A DNA stretch of 64,000 bases from Nitrospira sp. SG-bin2 (GTDB lineage Bacteria > Nitrospirota > Nitrospiria > Nitrospirales > Nitrospiraceae). The notes beneath the pieces are model-generated. The model was not told where the DNA came from. It saw nothing but the letters and a program-made list of their open reading frames with translations, and did no database searches. The stretch covers positions 1-64,000 of the forward strand of contig LVWT01000049.1 of assembly GCA_002083405.1 (NCBI GenBank), written 5' to 3'. Shown piece after piece: positions 26,995 through 34,960 of the stretch. Made by a program: the position numbers and the translations under genes. Within the stretch, counting starts at the first letter, position 1. Each line of letters opens with the position of its first letter.

Positions 26995-28812
26995 ATGGAC
27001 TATTTAAACCACAATCTCGAAAGTTTACAGCGCACCTGTTCTGCGCTGGCCGCCGCCGTGAAGGACGCCTCCGGCGGAGTGCTCATGCTCAAGGAGTCAC
27101 GCGAAGGCAGCGTATCGGCAATGTGCGAGGGACAATGGATTCATAGCGCGTACGATCCCTGCAAAGAAGCGAAAATCTGGGCCGAGGCACAGCTGCGCGA
27201 ATGGCAAGCGGGAGAGCTGGCGGTCGTTCTAGGGGTCGGCCTGCTGTATCACGTTGAAGCCCTGGCTGCGGTGAAGCCGGCCGGCAGCCGTCTGGCGGTT
27301 GTGATCCCGGATGTTCCGATTCTGAAGGATGCGTTGCGCGCACGTCCTATGGGAGCCTGGTTGAATGCCGTCGAATGGATTTGGGGTACCGCGCCGGGAA
27401 TGGCCGAGCAGCTGGTCTCCCACTCGGCCGCGTTGCGGGTGCTCACCTATGCTCCGGCTGCCCGTCTGCATGCAGAGGTTCATCGGGAACTGGAGGAATG
27501 GCTGCGTCGGTCTGTGGCAAAGCGGCAAGGCGGGCAGCTGCATGTCGCCGTCGTCGGTCCGATCTATGGCGGATCGTTGCCCATCGCGAAGTACGTGGTC
27601 ACCGCGCTGGAAGCATTGGGCCATCGCGTCAGCTGGATCGACCACAGCCTGCATCGAGCCAGCTACGATGCGTTTGGAGCCTACCGCGATATGCGGCATC
27701 GGCAGGCGATGCAGAGTCGCTTTGCGGAGGTGCTGAGTCTGAGCACGATCACCCATTTGTCGGAAGATCCCCCGGATCTCGTACTGGCGGTCGCGCAAGC
27801 GCCGCTCACGTTGGCTGTGCTTGAGCATCTTCGCAAGAAGAAGTTTCTCACCGCCATGTGGTTTGTAGAGAATTACCGCCATCTGACCTACTGGCAGCAG
27901 TTGGCTGCAGGGTACGATTATTGGTTCGTCATCCAGCAGGCGGAGTGCCATGAGGCGTTCAAACGAGCCGGCGCCCGCTCTGTCGGCTACTTGCCCATGG
28001 CTGCCGATCCCGCCGTGCACCGGCCTCTCACATTGACCGATGCCGAGCGGACGGAGTACGGCGCCGATCTGTCGTTTGTCGGAGCGGGATACCCCAATCG
28101 GCGCGCGCTGCTGCCGCGCTGGTTGTCGAAGGACTGGTCGTTCAAGTTGTGGGGAAATGAATGGGAAGGGGCGGCGGATCTCGCGCCGGTGCTGCAGCGG
28201 AGCGGAGCCCGTATCGACACCGAGGCCTGCATGAAGGTGTTCAATGCCAGCGCCATCAACCTTAACCTCCATTCCTGCGGAGGAGATGCGCTGGACCCGC
28301 AGGCCGACTTCGTGAATCCACGTACCTTTGAGCTGGCGGCGTGCGGCGCGTTTCAAGTGACCGATGAACGGGCGCTTCTTCCGGAACTTTTTACGGATGA
28401 GGAAATCGTTCGATTTCGGCGTACACAGGATGTGCCCGCTCTGATTCGTATGTGGCTCGATGATCCGAGCGGCCGCCGGACTGTGGCGGAGGCGGCGCGG
28501 CAGCGAGTACTCCGGCAACATACCTACGGGCATCGGATGAAAGAGCTGTTGGCTGCCATCGGCCTGCGGCAGCCCGATCGAATCGGGGCGATCCTTCGGG
28601 GTGACCGGAATGCCGGTGCCCTGGCCGTGCGCGCCGAGTCTGCGCCGGAATTCTCGGCGATGCTGCGGCGGTTTCCTTCGGGCCAGCGGGTTGAGTTAAA
28701 GGACGTGGCTGCGGATATCCGTGCAAATGGGGTTGGGCGGGCATTGGAACGAGAGGAACTGCTCATTCTCTTACTCGACAGCTATAGGGCGGAAACCAGA
28801 GATCTTGTGTGA
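26995..28812 (+). CDS. CgeB-type glycosyltransferase (DUF3880-like)
   Basis: A protein of about 605 residues with an N-terminal region of no clear family (1-185) and a CgeB-like GT-B core from VAVVGPIYGGSLP to a C-terminal motif including DLSFVGAGYPNRRALL, VNPRTFELAACGAFQV and a following acidic patch. CgeB proteins were named from spore-coat glycosylation but are common in flagellar and surface glycan loci. The start is uncertain: ATG 26995 lies ten bases after the previous stop, while GTG 26959 would overlap it by 26 bases. The heptad repeat follows its stop by three bases. Confidence 0.82.
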   Translation: MDYLNHNLESLQRTCSALAAAVKDASGGVLMLKESREGSVSAMCEGQWIHSAYDPCKEAKIWAEAQLREWQAGELAVVLGVGLLYHVEALAAVKPAGSRLAVVIPDVPILKDALRARPMGAWLNAVEWIWGTAPGMAEQLVSHSAALRVLTYAPAARLHAEVHRELEEWLRRSVAKRQGGQLHVAVVGPIYGGSLPIAKYVVTALEALGHRVSWIDHSLHRASYDAFGAYRDMRHRQAMQSRFAEVLSLSTITHLSEDPPDLVLAVAQAPLTLAVLEHLRKKKFLTAMWFVENYRHLTYWQQLAAGYDYWFVIQQAECHEAFKRAGARSVGYLPMAADPAVHRPLTLTDAERTEYGADLSFVGAGYPNRRALLPRWLSKDWSFKLWGNEWEGAADLAPVLQRSGARIDTEACMKVFNASAINLNLHSCGGDALDPQADFVNPRTFELAACGAFQVTDERALLPELFTDEEIVRFRRTQDVPALIRMWLDDPSGRRTVAEAARQRVLRQHTYGHRMKELLAAIGLRQPDRIGAILRGDRNAGALAVRAESAPEFSAMLRRFPSGQRVELKDVAADIRANGVGRALEREELLILLLDSYRAETRDLV

Positions 28813-28814
28813 TT

Positions 28815-28898
28815 GTGAGAGGTGAGGGGTGAGTGGTAAGTGGCGAGTAATGAGTGGCAAGGGGCAAGGAGCTGATGCCTCAGCACTCAGCACTGTAT
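28815..28898. repeat. Heptad palindrome copy B
   Basis: Twelve consecutive 7-base units in strict phase fill almost the whole spacer between two glycosyltransferase genes. The left arm units include GTGAGAG, GTGAGGG, GTGAGTG, GTAAGTG and GCGAGTA; the right arm repeats ACTCAGC-type units. The centre GCTGATGCCTCAGC (28871-28884) is a perfect five-base-pair hairpin with a four-base loop. It begins three bases after the upstream stop codon. Confidence 0.75.
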
Positions 28899-28926
28899 CT
28901 CCATATTGGTTTTTTGTGATGCAGCG

Positions 28927-30600
28927 ATGAAACAAGTTCTGATCCTGAATATCACCCGCATGGGCGATTTGATTCAAATGGGTCCGCTGCTGGCTCGTCT
29001 TCGGGAAGAACAGCCCGGAGTGGCCATTGACCTGGTCGTCGACCGTCAGTTTGCCCTGGTAGCGTCCATGTTGGACGGGCTTCGAGACGTGATTACGTTC
29101 GACTTTCATGAATTGATCGATTCCAGCCGGGCTTCCGTCAAGGATGTGGTGTCGCTGTATCAAGAGGTTGCAGACTGGGCGCGTCCCATGCGGGACCGGG
29201 GCTACGACCGCATTGTCAACTTGACGTTCAACCGGCCCAGCGCGTTTCTGGCCGGGTACATCGGCGCGCCGGATATTCGCGGCGGGAGAAGCGCGTGGGA
29301 CGGCGGAGTCGTCATCGACAACACCTGGATGGCCTACTTCACCGACATTCATCGGTTTCGACGGATCAATCGATTCAATCTCGTCGATGTATATGCCTTG
29401 GGCGGCAGCGGGCCCGGCGAATGTGCTCCGCTTCACATGACGCTACGGACGGAATCCAGAGACTGGGCGCGCCGGTTTCTCGCGTCAGAAAAGCCGGAGG
29501 CGGCACAATGGATCGCCGTGCAAGCCGGCGCCAGCGACATCATGAAAGCATGGCGGCCGGCGCATTTTGGCGCCGCCCTGGCTGCGCTGAGCGAGCGTTG
29601 GAAGGGTGGGGTTCTGTTCATCGGAGCGCCGTCTGAACGGGAGACCATTGCTCAGGTGATTCAGTCTTATCGAGGGGCGGGCGGCCGCAACCCTTTCATC
29701 AATGCGGCAGGCCGGACGTCGCTCGAACAGCTCGCGGCGTTGCTGGCTGAGTCCCGGCTGCTGCTGACTAATGACACCGGTCCTATGCATATGGCTGTCG
29801 CCGTGAAGACTCCTGTCGTCGACCTTTCAGTGGGGCATGTGGACTTTTGGGAGACCGGTCCCTATGGGGCGGGGCATTGGGTGGTGCAACCGGATCTGGA
29901 CTGCGCGCCCTGCGGATTCGAACAGGTGTGCGCGCATCACTCGTGCAAGGACCGTCTTGTTCCTAATCAAGTGGCGGCTCTCATGCTGCATGCCATCGGA
30001 AGCGGTCCATTTCCGGTGGGTATATCCCAGTGCCGCATTTATGAATCAGGGATCGATGAAGACCGGCTGGGGACCTTTCGTCTTAGAGCCGGCAGCGAGC
30101 CGTCCGCGATGGCCTGGTATGGGACGTTTTGGCGGCGTTATTTGTACCAATCGTTCACGGGCGCACCCAGTCATGTACCGGAGCCGGAAGGGCCTGCTCC
30201 GGACGACGAGATTGCGCTGGATGTGATAGCGAAGCTTGCATTCAAACTGGACTCCCTCTGTAAGAGAGCGGAGGATATCGTAGGAGTGGTTCGCTGCACA
30301 CCGATTGCTGTGCAGCGGCTCAGGGATCTTCAGCGGGAACAATCGCAGGAACGCGAATCCGCTGTGTGTTTGGGAATGACAACCTACGCGACGGCCCCCC
30401 TGACGACGGAGTGTATGAGAACGATCCACAGCGATAATGTGCAGGGCATGGAGTTGCTGGCGCGGCACCATGAGCGGGCCTATCGTCGGTGGCGGGAGCA
30501 ACTCATTGAGGTTCGTCGGCGCCTTTCAGAAACCGGAGGCCGCTCATCTGCCAGGAAGCTGCCGATGATTCCGGGATCGTTTCCAGCCTACGCAGGATAA
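28927..30600 (+). CDS. Glycosyltransferase family 9 with C-terminal extension
   Basis: A 557-residue protein. Residues 1-360 are a GT9 domain (NITRMGDLIQMGPLLARL, LLTNDTGPMHMAVAVKTPVV, WETGPYG), followed by a Cys-rich segment (CAPCGFEQVC, HHSCKD) seen in some heptosyltransferase relatives. The last 200 residues are helical and not recognised. ATG 28927 is chosen because the GT9 fold starts at once; a TTG seven codons upstream is less likely. It is the last glycosyltransferase before flagellin, 42 bases ahead of an unknown gene. Confidence 0.86.
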   Translation: MKQVLILNITRMGDLIQMGPLLARLREEQPGVAIDLVVDRQFALVASMLDGLRDVITFDFHELIDSSRASVKDVVSLYQEVADWARPMRDRGYDRIVNLTFNRPSAFLAGYIGAPDIRGGRSAWDGGVVIDNTWMAYFTDIHRFRRINRFNLVDVYALGGSGPGECAPLHMTLRTESRDWARRFLASEKPEAAQWIAVQAGASDIMKAWRPAHFGAALAALSERWKGGVLFIGAPSERETIAQVIQSYRGAGGRNPFINAAGRTSLEQLAALLAESRLLLTNDTGPMHMAVAVKTPVVDLSVGHVDFWETGPYGAGHWVVQPDLDCAPCGFEQVCAHHSCKDRLVPNQVAALMLHAIGSGPFPVGISQCRIYESGIDEDRLGTFRLRAGSEPSAMAWYGTFWRRYLYQSFTGAPSHVPEPEGPAPDDEIALDVIAKLAFKLDSLCKRAEDIVGVVRCTPIAVQRLRDLQREQSQERESAVCLGMTTYATAPLTTECMRTIHSDNVQGMELLARHHERAYRRWREQLIEVRRRLSETGGRSSARKLPMIPGSFPAYAG

Positions 30601-30642
30601 CGATCAGTTCTAATTAAAAGGATCGATAGAAGGAGACAGACC

Positions 30643-31179
30643 ATGCGCGTGACACTCGATCAGGATCAATGGGACATCGGAGCGGCGGCGACGATTGGGG
30701 AGGTGCTGGCTGAAGTCAGCGATCGGGCGCAGGCAAAGTCGCGCATTGTGACGTCGTTGCAACTCGATCATCGGGCCATCAGCGATCGCGATCTCGATAT
30801 CGGGATTTTAGCGGAGCCAGCCAAGAAATACTCGGCGTTGACGGCAGTGTCCACATCGAGACAGGAAATCGTGCGCTCGGCGACGCATTCCGCTGAGCGC
30901 TACGCGCAGGTATTGCATGAGGAAGGGAGATCGCTCGCCGGGTCGTTCCGCTCGGGACAGTGTCAGGTCACGAGGTTGGATCTCTGGCTGGGAAAGCTCG
31001 CCGACTATCTCGAACTGAGAGAAGGAATTGGGACGACATTCAACGGCGGCCGGGAGGCGAAGCCGTTCAGCGCATGGGTGCGCGATCTTCTCGATGCGAG
31101 AGCCGGTCAGGATATCGTGATGATGGCAGATCTCCTGGAGTATGAGATTCTTCCCCGCTTGGTGACGAAGGCGTGCTGA
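30643..31179 (+). CDS. Hypothetical protein upstream of flagellin
   Basis: A 178-residue soluble protein with no family I recognise. It has no signal peptide, membrane segment or Cys cluster. The sequence is mixed alpha/beta at the N-terminus (DQWDIGAAATIGEVLAEV) and helical toward the end. A strong AGAAGGAGA ribosome binding site precedes ATG 30643, and base composition matches its neighbours. Placed between the last GT9 and flagellin, it could be a flagellin-specific regulator, chaperone or glycosylation factor, but only position supports this. Confidence 0.65.
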   Translation: MRVTLDQDQWDIGAAATIGEVLAEVSDRAQAKSRIVTSLQLDHRAISDRDLDIGILAEPAKKYSALTAVSTSRQEIVRSATHSAERYAQVLHEEGRSLAGSFRSGQCQVTRLDLWLGKLADYLELREGIGTTFNGGREAKPFSAWVRDLLDARAGQDIVMMADLLEYEILPRLVTKAC

Positions 31180-31212
31180 GCCGGGGGTAGTGCTGAGGTT
31201 GTCGGCTCTTCG

Positions 31213-31254
31213 CCACTCGCTACTTACGATTCACCACTTGCCGTTCACATCAGG
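31213..31254. repeat. Heptad palindrome copy C (one clear arm)
   Basis: Six 7-base units in phase in the spacer before flagellin: CCACTCG, CTACTTA, CGATTCA, CCACTTG, CCGTTCA, CATCAGG. These correspond to the reverse complement of the left-arm units of copy B. The opposite arm, between the stop at 31179 and 31212, is eroded. Confidence 0.55.
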
Positions 31255-31314
31255 ATATGGCCGTTGGTGTTCGTTGTGTGAGGTCGGTGGCGGTGCATTG
31301 ATAGCTCAAGAGGC

Positions 31315-31341
31315 TCAAGTCCCTTACGGATCGTCCGATAC
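31315..31341 (+). promoter_or_regulatory. Sigma-28 (FliA) promoter of flagellin
   Basis: TCAA (31315-31318) and TCCGATAC (31334-31341) are separated by exactly 15 bases, matching the FliA pattern TAAA-N15-GCCGATAA at nine of twelve positions. It leaves a leader of about 95 bases before the flagellin ATG. Late flagellin transcription by FliA is the norm, which supports the call. Confidence 0.6.
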
Positions 31342-31442
31342 AGCAGGCAATCAGCTCACAGGCCTGAGCGGAGAACAGGCTTCTGCACGGATGCGGAGGC
31401 GAGCACGTACGATCCGGTTCTTGTATCAAGGAGGAAGGGTCC

Positions 31443-32270
31443 ATGGCACTTATCGTTAACAACAATCCTGCATCCATTTCGGCTCAGCGCAATCTGACGA
31501 ACAGTACCAACCAGTTGGGTCGTTCGGTCGAGCGGTTGTCGTCCGGTCTCCGGATTACCCGCGCTGCCGATGATGCCGCCGGTCTCGGTTTGTCCGAAAC
31601 CTTGCGCGCCCAGATTCGCAGCATCAATCAGGCGGTGAGGAATTCGTCAGACGGCATCAGCTTGACGCAAATCGCCGACGGCGCTGCCGCCACGATCGGC
31701 TCGCTGCTGGCTCGACTCCGGGAATTGGCGTCACAGTCCTCCAGCGGGACGGTGGGCACCACCGAGCGGTCGTACATCGATCAGGAATTCCTGGCACTGC
31801 GTTCAGAAATGGATCGTATTGCCGGGGTAACAGAATTCAACGGGCAGGCCCTCACCAGCGGTTCTACGATCAGCTTCACCATGCAGGTCGGATTCAAGAG
31901 CGGAACAGGCAATACTCTGACGATGGATCTGAACGACTTGACGATTACATCGTTAGGATTGAGCTCGGTGAACGTGTCTACTGCCAATAACGCACAGAGT
32001 GCGTTGAGCAATATTGATAGCGCGATCAGCGCTGTCGCGACCGCCCGATCCGAATACGGATCGCTCCAGAACCGGTTCGAAGCGACGATCGCGAATCTGT
32101 CGATCTCGTCCGAGAACCTGACGTCCGCAGAGTCCCGTATTCGCGATGCGGATATCGCGTACGAGACGTCTCAGTTCACGAAGAACCAAGTCTTGGTGCA
32201 GACCGGCATTGCCGTGCTTGCGCAGGCGAATACCCTGCCGCAGCAGGCACTGGCGCTGCTCCGAGGATAA
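31443..32270 (+). CDS. fliC: Flagellin
   Basis: The 275-residue filament subunit has a conserved N-terminal D0/D1 helix region (NNNPASISAQRNL, LSSGLRITRAADDAAG) and C-terminal helix ending in QANTLPQQALALLRG. The central D2/D3 region is minimal, so the protein is short for flagellin. Ser and Thr residues are frequent between residues 90 and 180, offering potential O-glycosylation sites. A strong AAGGAGGAAGG ribosome binding site and a FliA-type promoter precede it. It is followed by a hairpin and flaG, and preceded by the glycan island. Confidence 0.97.
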   Translation: MALIVNNNPASISAQRNLTNSTNQLGRSVERLSSGLRITRAADDAAGLGLSETLRAQIRSINQAVRNSSDGISLTQIADGAAATIGSLLARLRELASQSSSGTVGTTERSYIDQEFLALRSEMDRIAGVTEFNGQALTSGSTISFTMQVGFKSGTGNTLTMDLNDLTITSLGLSSVNVSTANNAQSALSNIDSAISAVATARSEYGSLQNRFEATIANLSISSENLTSAESRIRDADIAYETSQFTKNQVLVQTGIAVLAQANTLPQQALALLRG

Positions 32271-32284
32271 CCGTCGGAGTTCGA

Positions 32285-32323
32285 TCACCGGCCCTCTTCC
32301 AATCCGGAAGAGGGGTCCGGTGA
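32285..32323 (+). terminator. Strong hairpin after flagellin
   Basis: TCACCGGCCCTCTTCC (32285-32300) pairs with the segment 32306-32323 with a two-base bulge and a five-base loop. No T-run follows, so it may be a partial terminator or an mRNA-stabilising 3' end. Either would raise flagellin transcript over flaG/fliD. Confidence 0.6.
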
Positions 32324-32347
32324 CGAATATGTAACATGGGGGATGCC

Positions 32348-32710
32348 ATGATTCACCCTCTAACACCGAAGGCAGATACCCTGTCCACGCCGGGTCGTGG
32401 AAATGAATCGGGAGAAACAGCGAAAAATATTTTGACTGCGGCAGGGGCTGTTTCTGCCTCCACAAAAACAACCGATGCGCGGCCTGATCAAGAGACGGTG
32501 AATCGGGCGGTTGCGAAGATTCGTGACGTATTGCAGAAAAGCGATCAGAGCCTGGAGATCGAAGTTGATCCTGACCTCCATCGCGTCATCGTGAAAATAA
32601 TCAACCGGGATACGAATGAAGTCATTCGGCAAATTCCAATCAAGGAAGCCCTCGAGTTGGAAAAACGACTGGCGGACCAAAAGGGGCTTCTCATCGAAGA
32701 ACATGCCTAG
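32348..32710 (+). CDS. flaG: Flagellar protein FlaG
   Basis: The 120-residue protein has a disordered polar N-terminus and a conserved FlaG C-terminal domain (IEVDPDLHRVIVKIINRDT, EVIRQIPIKEAL). FlaG affects filament length in several bacteria. ATG 32348 is preferred over ATG 32336 because GGGGGA lies just upstream of it. The gene lies between flagellin and fliD, its usual place. Confidence 0.9.
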   Translation: MIHPLTPKADTLSTPGRGNESGETAKNILTAAGAVSASTKTTDARPDQETVNRAVAKIRDVLQKSDQSLEIEVDPDLHRVIVKIINRDTNEVIRQIPIKEALELEKRLADQKGLLIEEHA

Positions 32711-32731
32711 ACCAATGGAAGAGGCGGTGAC

Positions 32732-34126
32732 ATGTCAGGGATAAGTTTCGGCGGGCTCGGGAACGGACTCGATTTTGGGCAAGTGGTTGATCAGTTGGTC
32801 AAAGCCTCCCGCCTGCCGGTGGATCGGTTGACTGCGAAGAAGGCGACGCTCAATTCGAAGTCCACCGACTATGCCACCCTAAGCACGAAGTTGATTGTTC
32901 TCCAAAGCGCTTCCGACAAGTTACGCCTTTCGACGTCGTTTGATCGAACCGCAACGAGTGTGTCCGACACCAGGGTTTTAAGCGCCACCGGTTCTTCGAC
33001 GGCTACTCCAGGGAGCTATGCGATACGCATCACCCAGTTGGCACAGTCGAACCAGATCACGAACAGATCGACAAAGTCCGTCGCCGCCACGACTACGGAC
33101 ATCGTCAGCGGCTCATCCGGTACCTTCACGTTGCGGGTCGGATCAGGCGCGAATCAAACCGTAAGTCTCAGCGCCACGGCGACGCTCGATGATTTAAAAA
33201 ATGCCATCAACGATCTTGGGGCGGGGGTGACGGCTTCCATCATCAATACGGGTTCGGATACGACACCGGCCTATCGTCTCGTGCTCACCTCGACCAGCAC
33301 CGGTGCCGGAAACGGCATCACCATCGTGGCAGATGACACTACGCTTGACTTTGCGAATATCAGCGGTACGGGAGGGGTCGATACGTTGCAAGCGGCGCAG
33401 GACGCCACGCTTATTGTCGGTGACCCGACGCTCAATCCCGTGACCCTTCAGCGCAGCAGCAATACCGTGTCGGACGCGATTTCCGGCGTCACGTTGACCT
33501 TGACCGGCACGACGGGTAGCTCCACGGTGCAGGTCAATGTCACTCGAGACACGAGCGCTGTCAAAGAAAACATCAAGGCCTTGGCCACCGCGTACAACGA
33601 AGTCGTGAAGTTTATCAATGAGCGGAATACCTATGATGTGACCACCAAGCAAGGGGGGAACTTCTTTAACGAACCAACGGTTCGAGGGATTCTGTCACAG
33701 ATTCGAACGGCGCTCGCATCAAGTGTTGCGGGCCTCTCCACACTGAGTTCAGTTGGTGAGTTGGGCTTCAAGACCGAACGCGACGGCACCGTTACTGTCG
33801 ACGAAGCCAAGCTGGATACTTCCCTGAGCGCCAGCTACTCCGCGGTGAAGAACCTATTTATTAATCAAACTGCGAGCACTGGAATTGCCCAACTCATCAC
33901 CAACGCTGTGGATACCCTTGAAGACGCGGTGGGAGGGGCACTCACTCTTCGAAAGAGCGGGCTGACCAAGCAAATTACAAACCTCACGAGCGAGATCGCA
34001 AAGAAAGAAGATCTCCTCGCGCAATACGAAGATCGACTCAAGCGTCAATACGCGGCACTTGACGGGCTGCTCGCACAACTAAAAGGCCAAATGTCGTCTA
34101 TCCAAGCCAATTCAGGCACGAAGTAA
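32732..34126 (+). CDS. fliD: Flagellar filament cap protein FliD
   Basis: The 464-residue protein (hook-associated protein 2) caps the growing filament and folds incoming flagellin. The N-terminal FliD_N region (GLDFGQVVDQLVKASRLP, FDRTATSVSD) and C-terminal coiled-coil region (ITNLTSEIAKKEDLLAQYED) are both present. The middle is Thr/Ser/Gly-rich. It lies 21 bases after flaG and 23 bases before fliS, in a standard late flagellar operon. GAGGCGGTGAC precedes the ATG. Confidence 0.95.
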   Translation: MSGISFGGLGNGLDFGQVVDQLVKASRLPVDRLTAKKATLNSKSTDYATLSTKLIVLQSASDKLRLSTSFDRTATSVSDTRVLSATGSSTATPGSYAIRITQLAQSNQITNRSTKSVAATTTDIVSGSSGTFTLRVGSGANQTVSLSATATLDDLKNAINDLGAGVTASIINTGSDTTPAYRLVLTSTSTGAGNGITIVADDTTLDFANISGTGGVDTLQAAQDATLIVGDPTLNPVTLQRSSNTVSDAISGVTLTLTGTTGSSTVQVNVTRDTSAVKENIKALATAYNEVVKFINERNTYDVTTKQGGNFFNEPTVRGILSQIRTALASSVAGLSTLSSVGELGFKTERDGTVTVDEAKLDTSLSASYSAVKNLFINQTASTGIAQLITNAVDTLEDAVGGALTLRKSGLTKQITNLTSEIAKKEDLLAQYEDRLKRQYAALDGLLAQLKGQMSSIQANSGTK

Positions 34127-34149
34127 CAGCGTACCCACGGAAGGACCCT

Positions 34150-34545
34150 ATGCTTGCCCAGTATGCCGGCCAGTATCAACAGACTCAGGTGATGACTTCG
34201 TCCAGCGTCCAGATCGTCGTGTTGCTGTACGATGCAGCCATTCAATCGATCGAACTGGCTCGTGTGGGTATCGAGTCGAACAATATCAACGACAAAGGCC
34301 GGTTTCTTGGCCGGGCTATTTCTATCGTGGGAGAGCTGAATAGCGTGCTCGACTTCGAGCGCGGCGGAGAGATCGCGGTTTCGCTCCGACGGCTGTACGA
34401 GTATATCCTGACCGAGCTGATTGCGGCGAACGCACGGAATAGCGCAGGCCATCTTGACGGTCCGCTCCGCTGTCTCAAGACTCTTCGGGAAGGCTGGCAG
34501 GAGGTGGTTGTTCGGCAGCAACCAGCGGTGGGGGCTGCCCGGTGA
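34150..34545 (+). CDS. fliS: Flagellin export chaperone FliS
   Basis: A 131-residue helical chaperone that binds the C-terminus of flagellin in the cytosol. The diagnostic N-terminal stretch is TSSSVQIVVLLYDAAIQSI, followed by the GRFLGRAISIVGEL and LYEYILTELIAAN helices. The stop codon overlaps the GTG of the next gene by four bases. Confidence 0.93.
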   Translation: MLAQYAGQYQQTQVMTSSSVQIVVLLYDAAIQSIELARVGIESNNINDKGRFLGRAISIVGELNSVLDFERGGEIAVSLRRLYEYILTELIAANARNSAGHLDGPLRCLKTLREGWQEVVVRQQPAVGAAR

Positions 34546-34865
34546 TTGGCGTGATAGCCGACGGGGAGATCCGAAGGGACGAACTGGAACGGTTGACTGT
34601 GTCCGCGAGGGATGCGGCGGAGCAAGGCCGGTGGGACCTCGTCGATGAATGCTACCGCCTGAGGGATATTGCGATGCAAGGCGCATCGATTCCCCGGCAG
34701 GACGCCGAGCGGATGTTGTCGAGCGATCGACAGGTTCAGGAGCGGGCGTTGGTGGCGAAAGCGGCAGTGGCGGAATTGTTGCGTGAATCACAGGCCGTTC
34801 GCCTACGGCTCAGCAGGTTGCGGCATGGAGCAGGAACGATGGGGACGATCGATAGAAAGGCGTAG
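34542..34865 (+). CDS. FliT-like flagellar chaperone candidate
   Basis: A 107-residue, charged, helical protein starting at GTG 34542 inside the fliS stop. Size, helical character and position directly after fliS fit FliT, the FliD chaperone, but sequence similarity is too weak to be sure. The N-terminal helix ELERLTVSARDAAEQGRW resembles FliT-type helices. No membrane or signal segment is present. Confidence 0.6.
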   Translation: MIGVIADGEIRRDELERLTVSARDAAEQGRWDLVDECYRLRDIAMQGASIPRQDAERMLSSDRQVQERALVAKAAVAELLRESQAVRLRLSRLRHGAGTMGTIDRKA

Positions 34866-34960
34866 ATCGTGAAGTCCGCTTCACCAGGGATGCCGGGCAA
34901 ACGGCGAATGACGCACTTCGCAGAACTGAACCTCGACCAGCCAAGGCGGCAATATTTCTA

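Noticed and set aside
27229..28533. Open frame (434 codons) on the minus strand opposite the CgeB-type gene
   Set aside because: Composition is Arg/Gln/His-rich without motifs; the plus-strand gene has clear glycosyltransferase motifs and fits the gene run.
28815..28898. CRISPR-like short repeat array
   Set aside because: The units are seven bases, directly abutting with no spacers, and the arms are inverted; no cas genes are in the window.
31190..31459. Small gene of 89 codons just before flagellin
   Set aside because: It runs through the heptad repeat and the FliA promoter, overlaps the flagellin start and has no ribosome binding site.
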